64,000 nt of DNA from Planotetraspora silvatica (GCF_016863315.1 NZ_BOOQ01000012.1:19253-83252), one strand, 5' to 3'; positions 48,672 to 57,357 are shown, numbered from the stretch's first letter. Numbers and translations are program-made. The notes: generated by a model not told the origin, from the sequence alone.

Positions 48672-49482
48672 GCCGGAGGCCGGTAAGAAGACCGTGCTGC
48701 ACACGCTGGAGCGCGGCCTGCACGTCCTGGAGGCCGTCGCCGCCGCAGACGGCACCGCCACCGCGAAGATGCTGAGCCGCCAGTTGGGCCTCAAGCCCGG
48801 CACCTGCTACCACCTGCTGCGCACCCTGCTGGCGGGCGGGTACGTGGTCCGCCTTCCCGGCGGTCGTTACGACGTCGGCCACCGCGCCGCCTCACTGAAC
48901 AGGCACCTTCAGCGGCGGTCGGGACCGCCACCCGAGCTCGCGGTGATCTTGGCCAGGCTGCACAACAAGATCAATGAGGCGTCCTTCGTCTCCGGCTGGC
49001 ACCACGGAACGCTCACGCTGCAGCACTACATCTCCGGCCATGACACGCCCGGCGTCGGCGACCTCGATGTCGGCTACACCGGGCACATGCACGCGCGAGC
49101 CTCCTGCAAGTCGGTGCTCGCCTTCCTACCCGAGGACCAGGTGGCGGCGATGTTCGAGGGAGTGGAGCTCGCCGCGGTCACCCCACACACGATCGTCGAC
49201 CATGACGCGCTCATCTTCGAGTTGGCGCAGGTGCGCAGGCAGGGCTACGCGGTGGACCGCGAAGAGTTCACCGGGGGCGTGTGTTGTCTGTCCGCGCCCT
49301 TCTTCGATGCGACGGGTTCGCCGGTCGGCTCCTTCACGGTCTCGGTACCGACGGCCCGGTTCCAGGAACGACAGGTCGCGTTGACGATGGCGGTTCGCGA
49401 GGCGGCCTCGGTGGCGACCGCTCTGCTGCGCGCCGGGCATCTGACCCTGGTCCCCGCTGAGCGGGGCGCGTCGCGGACCTGA
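48664..49482 (+). CDS. IclR family transcriptional regulator
   Basis: A 272-residue regulator: N-terminal winged helix 'TVLHTLERGLHVLEAVAAADGTATAKMLSRQLGLKPGTCYHLLRTLLAGGYVVRLPGGRYDVG' (about 9-70), then the IclR effector domain with 'ARASCKSVLAFLPEDQVAAMF' and 'REEFTGGVCCLSAPFFDATGSPVGSFTVSVP'. I use ATG 48664 (MSEPEAGKKTVL). It is divergent from the RidA-PLP enzyme operon, the probable target (inference). Confidence 0.92.
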   Translation: MSEPEAGKKTVLHTLERGLHVLEAVAAADGTATAKMLSRQLGLKPGTCYHLLRTLLAGGYVVRLPGGRYDVGHRAASLNRHLQRRSGPPPELAVILARLHNKINEASFVSGWHHGTLTLQHYISGHDTPGVGDLDVGYTGHMHARASCKSVLAFLPEDQVAAMFEGVELAAVTPHTIVDHDALIFELAQVRRQGYAVDREEFTGGVCCLSAPFFDATGSPVGSFTVSVPTARFQERQVALTMAVREAASVATALLRAGHLTLVPAERGASRT

Positions 49483-49494
49483 CACGGACCCGGC

Positions 49495-49533
49495 CGGATC
49501 TGATATCGGTGGTCCTCCACCTCATCAGATCCG
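49495..49533 (+). terminator. Compound hairpin between iclR and fabV
   Basis: CGGATCTGAT (49495-49504) and ATCAGATCCG (49524-49533) pair perfectly; inside, GGTGG/CCACC form a second stem around TCCT. It starts 13 bases after the iclR stop and ends 28 bases before fabV, so it may be a terminator, an operator, or both. Confidence 0.55.
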
Positions 49534-49561
49534 ATCAGTCTCCGATACAGATGGGCACACG

Positions 49562-50761
49562 ATGACGGCACGACTCATTCAGCCTTCCGGACGCGGATTC
49601 CTGCTGTTCGACTCCCACCCTGACGGGTGCGCGCGGATCGTCACCGACATGGCGGCCAAGGCTCAGCCGGTGACGCGACCGAACGGGGAACGGCCGGTCG
49701 CTTTGATCATCGGCTCCAGCGCCGGTTACGGGCTGGCCGCCGCGGTCGCCGGGATCTCCCGGTACGGAGTTCAGGGTGTCGGCCTGTGCTTCGAACGTCC
49801 GCCGACGGGGCGCCGGACGGCGACGGCGGGCTGGTATCGCACGATCGCCACGGCGAAGCTCGCGGAGGAGGCCGGGAGCGACTTCGCGTTCCTCAACGGG
49901 GACGCCTTCGCCGACACCACCAAGGACGACGTTCTCGATCTGATCGCCAAGCGGTTCGGGGGAATCGACCATCTGATCTACAGCGTGGCCGCGCCGCGCC
50001 GTACCGACCCTCGCACGGGCGTGACCCATCAGTCGGTGATCCAGCCGATCGGAGCCGAGCACGTCACCAAGACGCTCGAGTTCGACAAGGACGGGACACC
50101 GCGACTGCGGGAGATCGGCGTCCAGCCTGCCGGTGACGAGGAGACGGCGGACACGGTCAAGGTCATGGGTGGTGAGGACTGGTCCCTCTGGATCGACGCG
50201 CTGGACGCGCGTGGTCTCATCCGGCAAGGCTTCACCACCGTGGCCCTGTCCTACATCGGCTCGCACCTCACGTCCGCGATCTACCGGGCGGGGACGATCG
50301 GCAGGGCCAAGTTGCATTTGGAGAGCACGGCCTCCGCCCTGGGCGACAGGTTGAGCGCTTACGACGGTCGTGCGCTGACCTCGGTCAACGGTGCGGCGGT
50401 CACGCAGGCGTCGACGGCCATCCCCGGCATCGCCCTGTACGTCAGCCTGCTCAGGGGCGTCCTCGGGGAGGGGATGCGCTCACCGCTCGCCCAGTCCGTC
50501 GACCTGTGGGACCAGCTCACCGGCGCGGCCCCGCTCGGCGTTGACGAGCAGGGCCGTATCCGCCTTGACCGCTGGGAGCTCGAAGAGAAGGTGCAGGCGT
50601 CGGTGACCGAACGCTGGAAGACCGCCACTCCCGAAACGATCGGCGACCTCGCCGACATCGATTGGTTCCGGGACGAGGTCAGGCGGCTGTACGGCTTCGA
50701 CGTGGCCGGCGTGCACTACTCCCAGCCATGCGAGCCCGATCTTCCCTGGCCCGCTGCCTGA
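49562..50761 (+). CDS. fabV: FabV-type trans-2-enoyl-ACP/CoA reductase
   Basis: A 399-residue NADH-dependent enoyl reductase of the FabV family, which reduces the double bond in the last step of fatty acid elongation. It is larger than FabI and typically triclosan-insensitive. The cofactor region is GSSAGYGLAAAVAG (about 52-65). The active-site pattern Tyr-x8-Lys is YRAGTIGRAK (about 240-249), characteristic of FabV. The start ATG 49562 opens 'MTARLIQPSGRGFLLFDSHPDGC', a good FabV N-terminus. It stands alone, so it may back up another enoyl reductase. Confidence 0.93.
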   Translation: MTARLIQPSGRGFLLFDSHPDGCARIVTDMAAKAQPVTRPNGERPVALIIGSSAGYGLAAAVAGISRYGVQGVGLCFERPPTGRRTATAGWYRTIATAKLAEEAGSDFAFLNGDAFADTTKDDVLDLIAKRFGGIDHLIYSVAAPRRTDPRTGVTHQSVIQPIGAEHVTKTLEFDKDGTPRLREIGVQPAGDEETADTVKVMGGEDWSLWIDALDARGLIRQGFTTVALSYIGSHLTSAIYRAGTIGRAKLHLESTASALGDRLSAYDGRALTSVNGAAVTQASTAIPGIALYVSLLRGVLGEGMRSPLAQSVDLWDQLTGAAPLGVDEQGRIRLDRWELEEKVQASVTERWKTATPETIGDLADIDWFRDEVRRLYGFDVAGVHYSQPCEPDLPWPAA

Positions 50762-50784
50762 CCCGTGTGGCCGGGGGCCACCGA

Positions 50785-51396
50785 TCAGCGTCGCGCGTGG
50801 CCGCCGATCAGGCCGGACTCCACGACGATCACGGCACCGATCACCATGAAGACCGCGGGGACGAGCCAGTGGCCGAACCGCTCGACGACGGCGATGACCT
50901 TGCCGTGTGAGCCGAGCCAGGACCCGGCGGCACACCAGATGGCGACCAGCACCGTGAAGACCGTGACAGTGATGAGGCCCCCGGTCACCCCGATGGTCCG
51001 CAATATCGGCGTATAGACGGAGATGTTGTCCGCCCCGTTGGCGATGGTCACCCCCGCCACCGACAGCAGTCCGGTCGCGACGGTTGGGGAGGTGGTCTGA
51101 CCTGCGTCGATGGTCCGGACGGTGTTGATCATGCCCCACAGCCCCAGTCCGAAGGGGACGAGCCCAAGGAGGCCGACCCATCGGTCGGGGACGATGGTGA
51201 GCCCAAGCGCGGCGATGGAGGAGACGGCTACCAATGCGGCGATGCCGGTGTATTGGCCGCCGACGATCTGCCATGGGCGCGGCCTCCCGCTCGCGCGGGA
51301 GGATAAGAACAACACCGTCAAGATGATGATGTCATCGACGTTGGTTCCGGCGAAGACGGCCGTACCCGTTCCGATCGTTGCCAGGAGGTCGCCCAT
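50785..51396 (-). CDS. CadD-type cadmium resistance transporter family protein
   Basis: A 203-residue integral membrane protein of the CadD/LysE-like group. It has 'GTGTAVFAGTNVDDIIILTVLFLSS' at the N-terminus with the conserved Asn-Asp-Asp and 'VTIANGADNISVYTPIL' in the middle; the two Asn/Asp motifs are the family's signature. It probably exports a cation or small metabolite. It is a single gene without a regulator beside it. Metal specificity is unproven. Confidence 0.85.
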   Translation of the reverse strand: MGDLLATIGTGTAVFAGTNVDDIIILTVLFLSSRASGRPRPWQIVGGQYTGIAALVAVSSIAALGLTIVPDRWVGLLGLVPFGLGLWGMINTVRTIDAGQTTSPTVATGLLSVAGVTIANGADNISVYTPILRTIGVTGGLITVTVFTVLVAIWCAAGSWLGSHGKVIAVVERFGHWLVPAVFMVIGAVIVVESGLIGGHARR

Positions 51397-51493
51397 GGGC
51401 GATCAGCCTAGGCTCGCGGCGAACCCGCCGTACGGCACGGCAGCTGCCCGGCGTGATCCCTTTCGAGGAGCCGGGCGGACCCTCGAACGAGAA

Positions 51494-51529
51494 CGCGCCC
51501 GCCGCGGGAGGGATCCCGCGGCGGGCGCG
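51494..51529 (-). terminator. Very strong terminator of the protease gene
   Basis: GCGCCCGCCGCGGGA (51495-51509) pairs with its exact reverse complement (51514-51528) around GGGA, and one more base pair extends the stem. It lies about 17 bases past the protease stop. Confidence 0.85.
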
Positions 51530-51545
51530 CCCGCTTGGCTGAGGG

Positions 51546-53360
51546 TCAGCCGAAGAGGTTGTACGACTTGAGGCCGGTCTTGGCCCTCAGGGCGCCACCG
51601 AAGGTGCCCTTGCCGTTGCCCTTGTACAGGTACAGGTAGCCGGAGCTGTTCACGGTCACGATGTCGGAGTAGCCGTCGCCGTTCACGTCGCCGGGGGTGA
51701 CGATGTACTTCGCGGACTTGAAGCCCGTGCTGCTCACCAGCTTGCGGGACGTCATGGTGAACGTCCCCTTCGCGTTGCCGGCGTGCAGGTAGACGGCACC
51801 CTTGCCGTTACGGCCCAGCAGGTCGGGCCGGCCGTCGCCGTTGTAGTCACCGTGTCCGATGACCTGGGCGTATCCGAGCCAGCCGGTGCTGAGCCTCTTG
51901 GCGCCGCCGAAGGTGCCGTTGCCCTTGCCGGCGTAGACGTACAGGTAGCCGTTGGAGGTCACGGTCATCAGGTCCGGCTTGGAGTCGCCGGTCACGTCAC
52001 CAGGGGTGATGATCTGCCTGACGGTCTTGTAGCTGGACGAGATCTTGGTGTTGACCGTCTTGGTCCCGACCTTGTGCCGCCAGTAGAGGCCGCCCGCGGT
52101 CGTCCGCACGATGTAGTCGTTGATGCCGTCACGGTTGAGGTCCGTCTGCAGGACCTTGTTCCAGCTGCTGAAGCCGCTGCCGGCCGACGAGTACGTGCCG
52201 AGCGTCTTGCCCTTGTAGACCCTCGCGGTGCCGCCCTTGGTGGCCCGGGCGAACACGTCAGCGTTGCCGTCACCGGTGTAGTCGGTGTCGTTGGTCCGTG
52301 CCTTGGCGACACCGGCGTACGTGCTCACCTTGGTGAAGACCGGGTAGGTCCCCTCCACGCCACAGTTCTTGACCCACTCGCCTGTGCTGGGGTCCTGGAT
52401 GCCGATGCCCCAGGAGACGATGCCCACGACCTTGCCGCTGACCAGCAGCGGACCACCGGAGTCGCCGGGGCAGGTGGAGGTGGTCGTGGAGTCGTTACCG
52501 GTTCCGGGCGGACCGGCGCAGACCATGTGACCGTCGATGAACTGGTCGCCCGCGGACGGGTCGCGGAGCGCCGCGTTGCAGGCGGAGTTCGAGTGGATCG
52601 GCAGCGTGGCCTTCTTCAGCACGTTCGACGTGTGGGCGTCCGGGGCGGAGGTGGTGGTACCCCAGCCGAAGACCGTCGCATTGGTGCCCGTCTTGTACAG
52701 CGCGGTGTCCGTGCCCATCGCGATCGGGGCGACGCTCAGCGGCAACGCCTTGCTGAGCGTGAGGATGGCGATGTCGTTGTCGAGCGTGTTCTTGTTGTAC
52801 GACGGGTTGACCCACTGGCGCTTGACGAACGACCACTTGTAGTTGTCGGCGTCCAGGGTGCTGACGCCACCCGCGACCTCACCCTTGTGGACCCAGTCGA
52901 GGCCGGAGACGCAGTGAGCGGCCGTCAGCACCTTGTTCGGCGCGATCATCGTTCCGGCGCAGGTGAAGAGCACGAAGCCCGGGTCACGCGGGTCTTGGTA
53001 CCACAGCTGGACGATGTAGGGCGCCGCACTGATGGTGGTCGTTGACCCGCCGACGATCTGCGGCCTGGGGGCCGGCGTCGAGAGCGCGAACGACTTTTGA
53101 GTGGAGCTCGTCTGCGACCCTTGCCTGGCCGACTTCTTGACGATGCCGCGCTTCTCGGCTGCGGCGAGGACCTGCTGGGCCCGGGCTTTGGCTTCCCGGG
53201 GAGTATCGGCAACGGGTGCCGACGTGTTCGTGGTGGCTGACGCGGAGGCGGCAGAGACGGTGGTGGCCACGCCGGTGCCGACGAGACCGAGCGCAAGGAC
53301 CGCAGCGGAGAGGGAACGGCGAACGCCAGTCCTTCTCCCGCCGGGCAGAGCAGGATTCAA
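51546..53360 (-). CDS. Secreted trypsin-like serine protease with FG-GAP/VCBS repeats
   Basis: A 604-residue exported protease. It starts at TTG 53360 with AGGGGAC upstream. Signal peptide about residues 15-43. A propeptide-like segment precedes 'QIVGGSTTTISAAPYIVQL', the mature N-terminus. Catalytic residues are His in LTAAHC, Asp in LDNDIAIL and Ser in CPGDSGGPL (about residues 150, 200, 300). After about 360 come six repeats of about 40 residues such as 'GDVNGDGYSDIVTVNSSGYLYLYKGNGKGTFGG', the FG-GAP/VCBS pattern that forms a calcium-binding propeller. It probably degrades extracellular protein and binds surfaces through the repeats. Confidence 0.93.
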   Translation of the reverse strand: MNPALPGGRRTGVRRSLSAAVLALGLVGTGVATTVSAASASATTNTSAPVADTPREAKARAQQVLAAAEKRGIVKKSARQGSQTSSTQKSFALSTPAPRPQIVGGSTTTISAAPYIVQLWYQDPRDPGFVLFTCAGTMIAPNKVLTAAHCVSGLDWVHKGEVAGGVSTLDADNYKWSFVKRQWVNPSYNKNTLDNDIAILTLSKALPLSVAPIAMGTDTALYKTGTNATVFGWGTTTSAPDAHTSNVLKKATLPIHSNSACNAALRDPSAGDQFIDGHMVCAGPPGTGNDSTTTSTCPGDSGGPLLVSGKVVGIVSWGIGIQDPSTGEWVKNCGVEGTYPVFTKVSTYAGVAKARTNDTDYTGDGNADVFARATKGGTARVYKGKTLGTYSSAGSGFSSWNKVLQTDLNRDGINDYIVRTTAGGLYWRHKVGTKTVNTKISSSYKTVRQIITPGDVTGDSKPDLMTVTSNGYLYVYAGKGNGTFGGAKRLSTGWLGYAQVIGHGDYNGDGRPDLLGRNGKGAVYLHAGNAKGTFTMTSRKLVSSTGFKSAKYIVTPGDVNGDGYSDIVTVNSSGYLYLYKGNGKGTFGGALRAKTGLKSYNLFG

Positions 53361-53843
53361 GGGGGTCCCCTGTAAGAAGAAGACGCACTCCCCGAGTGCG
53401 CCTGACGCCTGACGTCAGACGGCCTCACACGCCTGAGGAACGTGTGTTAGCGCACATCTGACGAGGTAGATGCTAGCGGGATACACCAAGGCAAGGTAGA
53501 TCATGAGATCGCTTTGTAACTTATTGCCGACATTGCCGACGCAAGTGGACAGCTTCGGACTATTCCTCAAGGCCTAATTTCGAAAAAGACGAAAAGAATT
53601 CCGATTCCGTTCCTTTGAGCCTGTGGACCGTGCCATGCCGCCGCGCTGTGTCACGCGCCGTCCCGGGCCTTCGCCGCGCCGCGGACGGGCTCTGGTGGGC
53701 TTCGGGCGGGGCTCTGCTGGGGTTCGGGTGGGGTTCGGGTGGGGTTCGGGTGGGGTTCGGGTGGGCTCGGGGGCTCCCGCTTCGAGCCGTCCGGCCGGGG
53801 CGTCGACGACTGATCACGATATTTCGCGCTTAAGGATCACCTG
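53361..53843. other. Intergenic region with hairpins and G-rich repeats
   Basis: The stretch upstream of the protease holds a perfect CGCACTC/GAGTGCG hairpin (53384-53400) and the palindrome CTGACGTCAG (53409-53418), both in the protease 5' region. Then comes an AT-richer stretch (about 53490-53610) likely to contain promoters, and G-rich tandem repeats from 53719. No gene is supported. Confidence 0.55.
53719..53762 (+). repeat. Four perfect 11-bp G-rich tandem repeats
   Basis: GGGGTTCGGGT is repeated four times without change. The alternation of G4 and G3 runs with short loops is a good G-quadruplex candidate on the plus strand, about 110 bases upstream of pnuC. Confidence 0.85.
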
Positions 53844-53865
53844 TTATCGTCAAGCTGACGATTAA
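53844..53865 (+). promoter_or_regulatory. Palindromic operator candidate before pnuC-nadR
   Basis: ATCGTCA (53846-53852) and TGACGAT (53856-53862) around AGC, with TTA/TTAA flanks, immediately before the ribosome site GGAGG of pnuC. The shape resembles sites of NAD-metabolism repressors such as NrtR or NiaR, but the identity of the regulator is a guess. Confidence 0.55.
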
Positions 53866-53875
53866 GGAGGCGGTC

Positions 53876-54517
53876 ATGGCGCTCACCGCTCTGCTGGGGC
53901 CCTTACTGGAGCCCGCGTTCGCCTTTCGGGGCGTTTCCACGAGTTGGGCGGAAGTGCTCGGCTTCGCGTCGGGCGCTCTCACCGTTTGGCTCGTGGTCCG
54001 CCAGCACATCGCGAACTGGCCGATCGGCGTCGCCAACGTCGTCCTGCTGGGACTGGTCTTCCTCTCCGCCGGCCTGTACGCCGACGCCGCCCTGCAGATC
54101 GTCTACGTCCTGCTCGGGCTGTACGGCTGGTGGCAGTGGTTGTACGGCGGAGCCGGACGGAGCAGGCTCTCGGTCACCCGAACCGGCCCGGCCGAATGGA
54201 TCTGGCTCGTGTCGGCCGGTGCCGCGGCGACCGCCGCTCTCACGGCGGTCCTGGCCGTGTGGACCGACTCCGCGGTGCCGTTCTGGGACGCCCTGACCAC
54301 AGCCCTGTCCCTCATGGCGACCTACGGTCAGTGCCGGAAACTGCTCGAGTCGTGGTGGTTGTGGATCGCCGTCGATGTGATCTACATCCCGCTCTACGCC
54401 TACAAGGGGCTCTACCTGACCGGCGCCCTGTACGTGATCTTCCTCGCCCTCTGTGTCGCGGGGCTGCTGTCCTGGCGCAGGGACATGGCCGCCCAGCCGG
54501 TGGCGGTGGCGGCATGA
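53876..54517 (+). CDS. pnuC: PnuC nicotinamide riboside transporter
   Basis: A 213-residue membrane protein with seven hydrophobic segments. PnuC landmarks are 'NWPIGVANVVLL' (about 46-57), 'GLYGWWQWLYG' (about 80-90) and 'ESWWLWIAVDVIYIPLYAYKGLYLTGALY' (about 158-186). It imports nicotinamide riboside by facilitated diffusion; the sugar is trapped by phosphorylation. Its stop overlaps the start of the nadR-type gene (ATGA, 54514-54517), which encodes that kinase, so import and trapping are coupled. Confidence 0.95.
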   Translation: MALTALLGPLLEPAFAFRGVSTSWAEVLGFASGALTVWLVVRQHIANWPIGVANVVLLGLVFLSAGLYADAALQIVYVLLGLYGWWQWLYGGAGRSRLSVTRTGPAEWIWLVSAGAAATAALTAVLAVWTDSAVPFWDALTTALSLMATYGQCRKLLESWWLWIAVDVIYIPLYAYKGLYLTGALYVIFLALCVAGLLSWRRDMAAQPVAVAA

Positions 54518-55635
54518 ACCAGAGATTCGCCCACGGCCTCGTGATCGGCAAGTTCTATCCTCCGCACGCCGGACATCACCACCTGATCGACACCGCGGCC
54601 GGACGATGCGCCACGGTCACCGTCGTCGTCGCGGCGTCGAGTGTGGAGAGCATTCCGCTGGCCGGCCGTACGGCATGGCTCAGGGAGGCGCATCCGCAGC
54701 CGAACGTCGTGATCGCTCCCGTCGTCGACGACGTCGACATCGACTACGACGACCCGGAGATCTGGACGGCCCACGTCGCCGTGTTCCGGCACGCGCTGGC
54801 GATGGCCCACGGCTCGGTTCCGGAGATCGACGCGGTCTTCTCCTCCGAGCCCTACGGCTCCGAACTGGCGCGCAGGTTCGGCGCCGTCCACGTCGACGTC
54901 GACCCGGCACGGGAGAGGCATCCGATCAGCGGCACCGAGGTCCGTGACGACCCGGTGGCGGCATGGCACCGGCTCCGCCCCGCGGTGCGGGCCTTCCTCG
55001 CCCGCCGTGTCGTGGTCGTGGGAGCCGAGTCGAGCGGTACCACGACACTCGCCAGGGCGCTGGCGGCGGCCTTCGCCGCGCGCGGCGGTGCCTGGGCCGC
55101 CACCCGCTGGGTCCCCGAGTACGGCAGGACCTACTGCGAGGAGAAACTGGCGGTGGCCCGCCGTACGGCGAAGAAGAACGGCGAACCCGAGCCATGGCTG
55201 GACGATCTGCCGTGGGATTCGGCGGAGTTCACCCTGATCGCCGAGCGCCAACTCGCCTGGGAGGACGCCGCGGCCCGGGTGGGTTCCCCACTGCTCGTCT
55301 GCGACACCGACGCCCTGGCCACCTCCGTCTGGCACGAGCGTTATCTCGGCGCCGGATCGCCCGAGGTCATCCGGATGCACGAGCGGGCACGGCACGATCT
55401 GTGGATTCACACGTCCGTCGAAGGTGTTCCGTTCGAGCAGGACGGCTGGCGGGACGGCGAGCTCATCCGCGGGCACATGGATCGGCGCATCCGGCGCACC
55501 CTGCGGGAAAGGCGCCTGCCGCATGTGATCGTCACGGGTTCGCCGGACGAACGGCTCGCGAGAGCCGTACAGGAGGTCGACGCGCTGCTGGCGAAAGGCT
55601 GGGGGTTCACGCGGCCGCTCACCGCCGAGGCGTGA
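54514..55635 (+). CDS. nadR: NadR-type NMN adenylyltransferase / ribosylnicotinamide kinase
   Basis: A 373-residue bifunctional enzyme without the helix-turn-helix of enterobacterial NadR. Residues about 5-165 are a nucleotidyltransferase with GKFYPPHAGHHHLI (the HxGH signature) and ISGTEVR (the ISxT-x-R signature). Residues about 175-370 are a kinase with P-loop GAESSGTTTLARAL and 'DTDALATSVWHERYLG'. It phosphorylates nicotinamide riboside and adenylates NMN to NAD. It is translationally coupled to pnuC. Confidence 0.95.
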   Translation: MNQRFAHGLVIGKFYPPHAGHHHLIDTAAGRCATVTVVVAASSVESIPLAGRTAWLREAHPQPNVVIAPVVDDVDIDYDDPEIWTAHVAVFRHALAMAHGSVPEIDAVFSSEPYGSELARRFGAVHVDVDPARERHPISGTEVRDDPVAAWHRLRPAVRAFLARRVVVVGAESSGTTTLARALAAAFAARGGAWAATRWVPEYGRTYCEEKLAVARRTAKKNGEPEPWLDDLPWDSAEFTLIAERQLAWEDAAARVGSPLLVCDTDALATSVWHERYLGAGSPEVIRMHERARHDLWIHTSVEGVPFEQDGWRDGELIRGHMDRRIRRTLRERRLPHVIVTGSPDERLARAVQEVDALLAKGWGFTRPLTAEA

Positions 55636-55742
55636 GCCGCTTCTTCCCCGCTTGCCGAAGATCCCGCGATGGACGCACGTGGTCTCCGGATGCGCGTGTC
55701 ATTTCGAGAAATGGGTGGGAAAAGCGGCTAGCTTGTCCACCT

Positions 55743-55952
55743 ATGAGCAGGCGTTGGGTGGGACCTGACGGTTACGAGATCGTGCCCGCGGATCGCTGCG
55801 GACGCCAGGTCCTGCGCGTCCGGCGCGGGGGCATGCTCGTCGCCGACTGCCTGTCCGTCGAGGAGGTGGCCCGATTCGTCGACCTGGCCGACCTCTGCGA
55901 AGTGATCCCTCTTCCGCGTGCGGGGGGCGATCTGCGGACCGCCGTCCGCTAG
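55743..55952 (+). CDS. Small hypothetical protein
   Basis: A 69-residue protein (MSRRWVGPDGYEIVPADRCGRQVLRVRR...) with two or three cysteines and a helical second half 'SVEEVARFVDLADLCEVIPLP'. The start ATG 55743 has no strong ribosome site. The phrase 'GGMLVADCLSVEEVARFVDLADL' recalls short actinobacterial proteins of unknown function. It lies 107 bases downstream of nadR. Confidence 0.65.
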   Translation: MSRRWVGPDGYEIVPADRCGRQVLRVRRGGMLVADCLSVEEVARFVDLADLCEVIPLPRAGGDLRTAVR

Positions 55953-56014
55953 TGGCCGTTGCGTGAGGCGTAACCCCTCTAACGTCAGGGAAACAGAGAC
56001 CTGAGGGGGAACCA

Positions 56015-56491
56015 ATGCGCCTGTCTGCCGCACCCACGACGGTGTCGATCTCCAAGGCGCGCCGTTTCGCGGCGTTGTGCCTGCTGACCGCGTGCCTGGC
56101 GGCGCCGGCCATGACGTCGTGCGGCTCTCCCGGCTCGGCGACCGGTGCGGAGGACGGCGCGGAGACTCCGATCTACGTCCTGAACTTCCACGGCGCGGAG
56201 GAGGGCCGGAGCGATCAACGACCCGGCGACCTGACGGTCTCGGAGTTCAGCACGCTCAACCAGGTGGTCTGGCAGAGCTGGGGGCCCACCCGGGCGGCCG
56301 GAGCCGGAAAGCTGACCGGGACGTGGTGCCTGCCCGCATGCATGGACAACCCCTACGAGGCCACGGTGACGCTGAGCAACGTCTCGCCGGTCAGGGGCAA
56401 GGGCTACTTCACGAAGTACGAGATCACGGCGCGGGTGCCGGAGGACCAGAGGGACCGGGCCGACCTGACCGGCACGCTGCCGACCCCCTGA
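56015..56491 (+). CDS. Secreted small protein or lipoprotein
   Basis: A 158-residue protein with an N-terminal hydrophobic segment (about residues 19-35) followed by a Cys in TSCGSPGS, a lipobox-like end. The mature part contains 'GKLTGTWCLPACMDNPYEATVTLSNVSPVRGKGYFTKYEI' with a Cys pair likely to form a disulfide. The start ATG 56015 follows GAGGGGGA. No family is recognised with confidence. Confidence 0.75.
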   Translation: MRLSAAPTTVSISKARRFAALCLLTACLAAPAMTSCGSPGSATGAEDGAETPIYVLNFHGAEEGRSDQRPGDLTVSEFSTLNQVVWQSWGPTRAAGAGKLTGTWCLPACMDNPYEATVTLSNVSPVRGKGYFTKYEITARVPEDQRDRADLTGTLPTP

Positions 56492-56597
56492 AACGGACTC
56501 CGGCCTGCCCGGAAAGGACTCGGAGATTGATTTCGCATCGGTCGTCGTGGACGTGTAAGGTTGCACCTGTCCGCGGAGCGAAAGCCCTTGCGGACGT

Positions 56598-56670
56598 GCC
56601 CCTATAGCTCAGTCGGCAGAGCGTCTCCATGGTAAGGAGAAGGTCAACGGTTCGATTCCGTTTGGGGGCT
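56598..56670 (+). tRNA. tRNA-Thr (GGT anticodon)
   Basis: 73 bases; acceptor GCCCCTA/TGGGGGC, anticodon stem TCTCC/GGAGA with loop ATGGTAA, T arm GGTTCGATTCC. No encoded CCA. Confidence 0.96.
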
Positions 56671-56826
56671 CTGGCACAAAAGTCCTATCCGATCCAATTC
56701 GGGTGGGGCTTTTGGCTTGGTGGGGGTATCCCCATCTGTGGCACCCGATCATGGTCTGCTCGCGCGTGCGCGGGTGCCGTACAGGTCGGGTATCCTTGCG
56801 TGGCCGGTCCCTGTTTTTCCGGTCCA

Positions 56827-56900
56827 GGCGGAGTAGCTCAGTCAGGCAGAGCAAGCGGCTCATAATCGCTGTGTCGCCGGTTCAAGTCCGGCCTCCGCTA
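56827..56900 (+). tRNA. tRNA-Met (CAT anticodon)
   Basis: 74 bases; acceptor GGCGGAG/CTCCGCT, anticodon loop CTCATAA (CAT), T arm CCGGTTCAAGTCCGG. No encoded CCA. An elongator tRNA is likely; the initiator features are not evident. Confidence 0.95.
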
Positions 56901-56980
56901 CTACCCCAGCCGGGTCCCCTCCTTGAAGGTGATCAGGCCGGGGTTGTCCAGTAGTCCCGAACGCAGAAAGGCACTCCCAC

Positions 56981-57145
56981 GTGGCTGCCACCGACGTTAG
57001 GCCTAAGATCACGCTGGCCTGCCAGGAGTGCAAGCACCGCAACTACATCACGCGGAAGAACCGGCGTAACGACCCGGATCGGCTTGAGCTGAAGAAGTAC
57101 TGCCCCAACTGCAAGTGCCACCAGGCGCACCGCGAGACCCGCTAG
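56981..57145 (+). CDS. rpmG: 50S ribosomal protein L33
   Basis: A 54-residue basic zinc-ribbon protein of the large ribosomal subunit, read from GTG 56981: [20 protein letters not shown]...[16 protein letters not shown]. The two Cys-x2-Cys pairs (CQEC, CPNC) are the zinc ligands. It sits in the conserved order tRNA-Thr, tRNA-Met, rpmG, MaoC-fold subunits, murB. Its 3' end is duplicated downstream. Confidence 0.96.
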   Translation: MAATDVRPKITLACQECKHRNYITRKNRRNDPDRLELKKYCPNCKCHQAHRETR

Positions 57146-57357
57146 GCATCTCTGCGGTAGCCCGGGGGGAAGTACTGCCCACTGTGTCCCTAGGACTGGG
57201 CAAGTGCCACCAGGCGCACCGCGAGACCCGCTAGGCATCTCTGCGGTAGCCCGGGGGGAAGTACTGCCCGGCGGTTGGCTGGACGGGGTTGAGGCATCAC
57301 CTGTGTCCTCGGGACGGGGTGGGTGCCACCGGCCGCACCGAGACTCGTTGAGGCGTA
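57111..57357 (+). repeat. Tandem duplication of the rpmG 3' end
   Basis: 57111-57180 and 57200-57269 are two identical 70-bp copies starting GCAAGTGCCACCAGGCGCAC. The first is the end of rpmG plus its downstream sequence; the second re-encodes [10 protein letters not shown] and its stop without a gene in front. A third, decayed copy begins around 57302 (TGTCCTCGGGACGGGG...GGTGCCACCGGCCGCACC). The unit is 89 bp, including the 19-bp spacer. Confidence 0.85.

Noticed and set aside
53559..53817. Frame of His/Pro/Asn-rich repeats antisense to the G-rich array
   Set aside because: It is only the translation of the 11-bp repeats.
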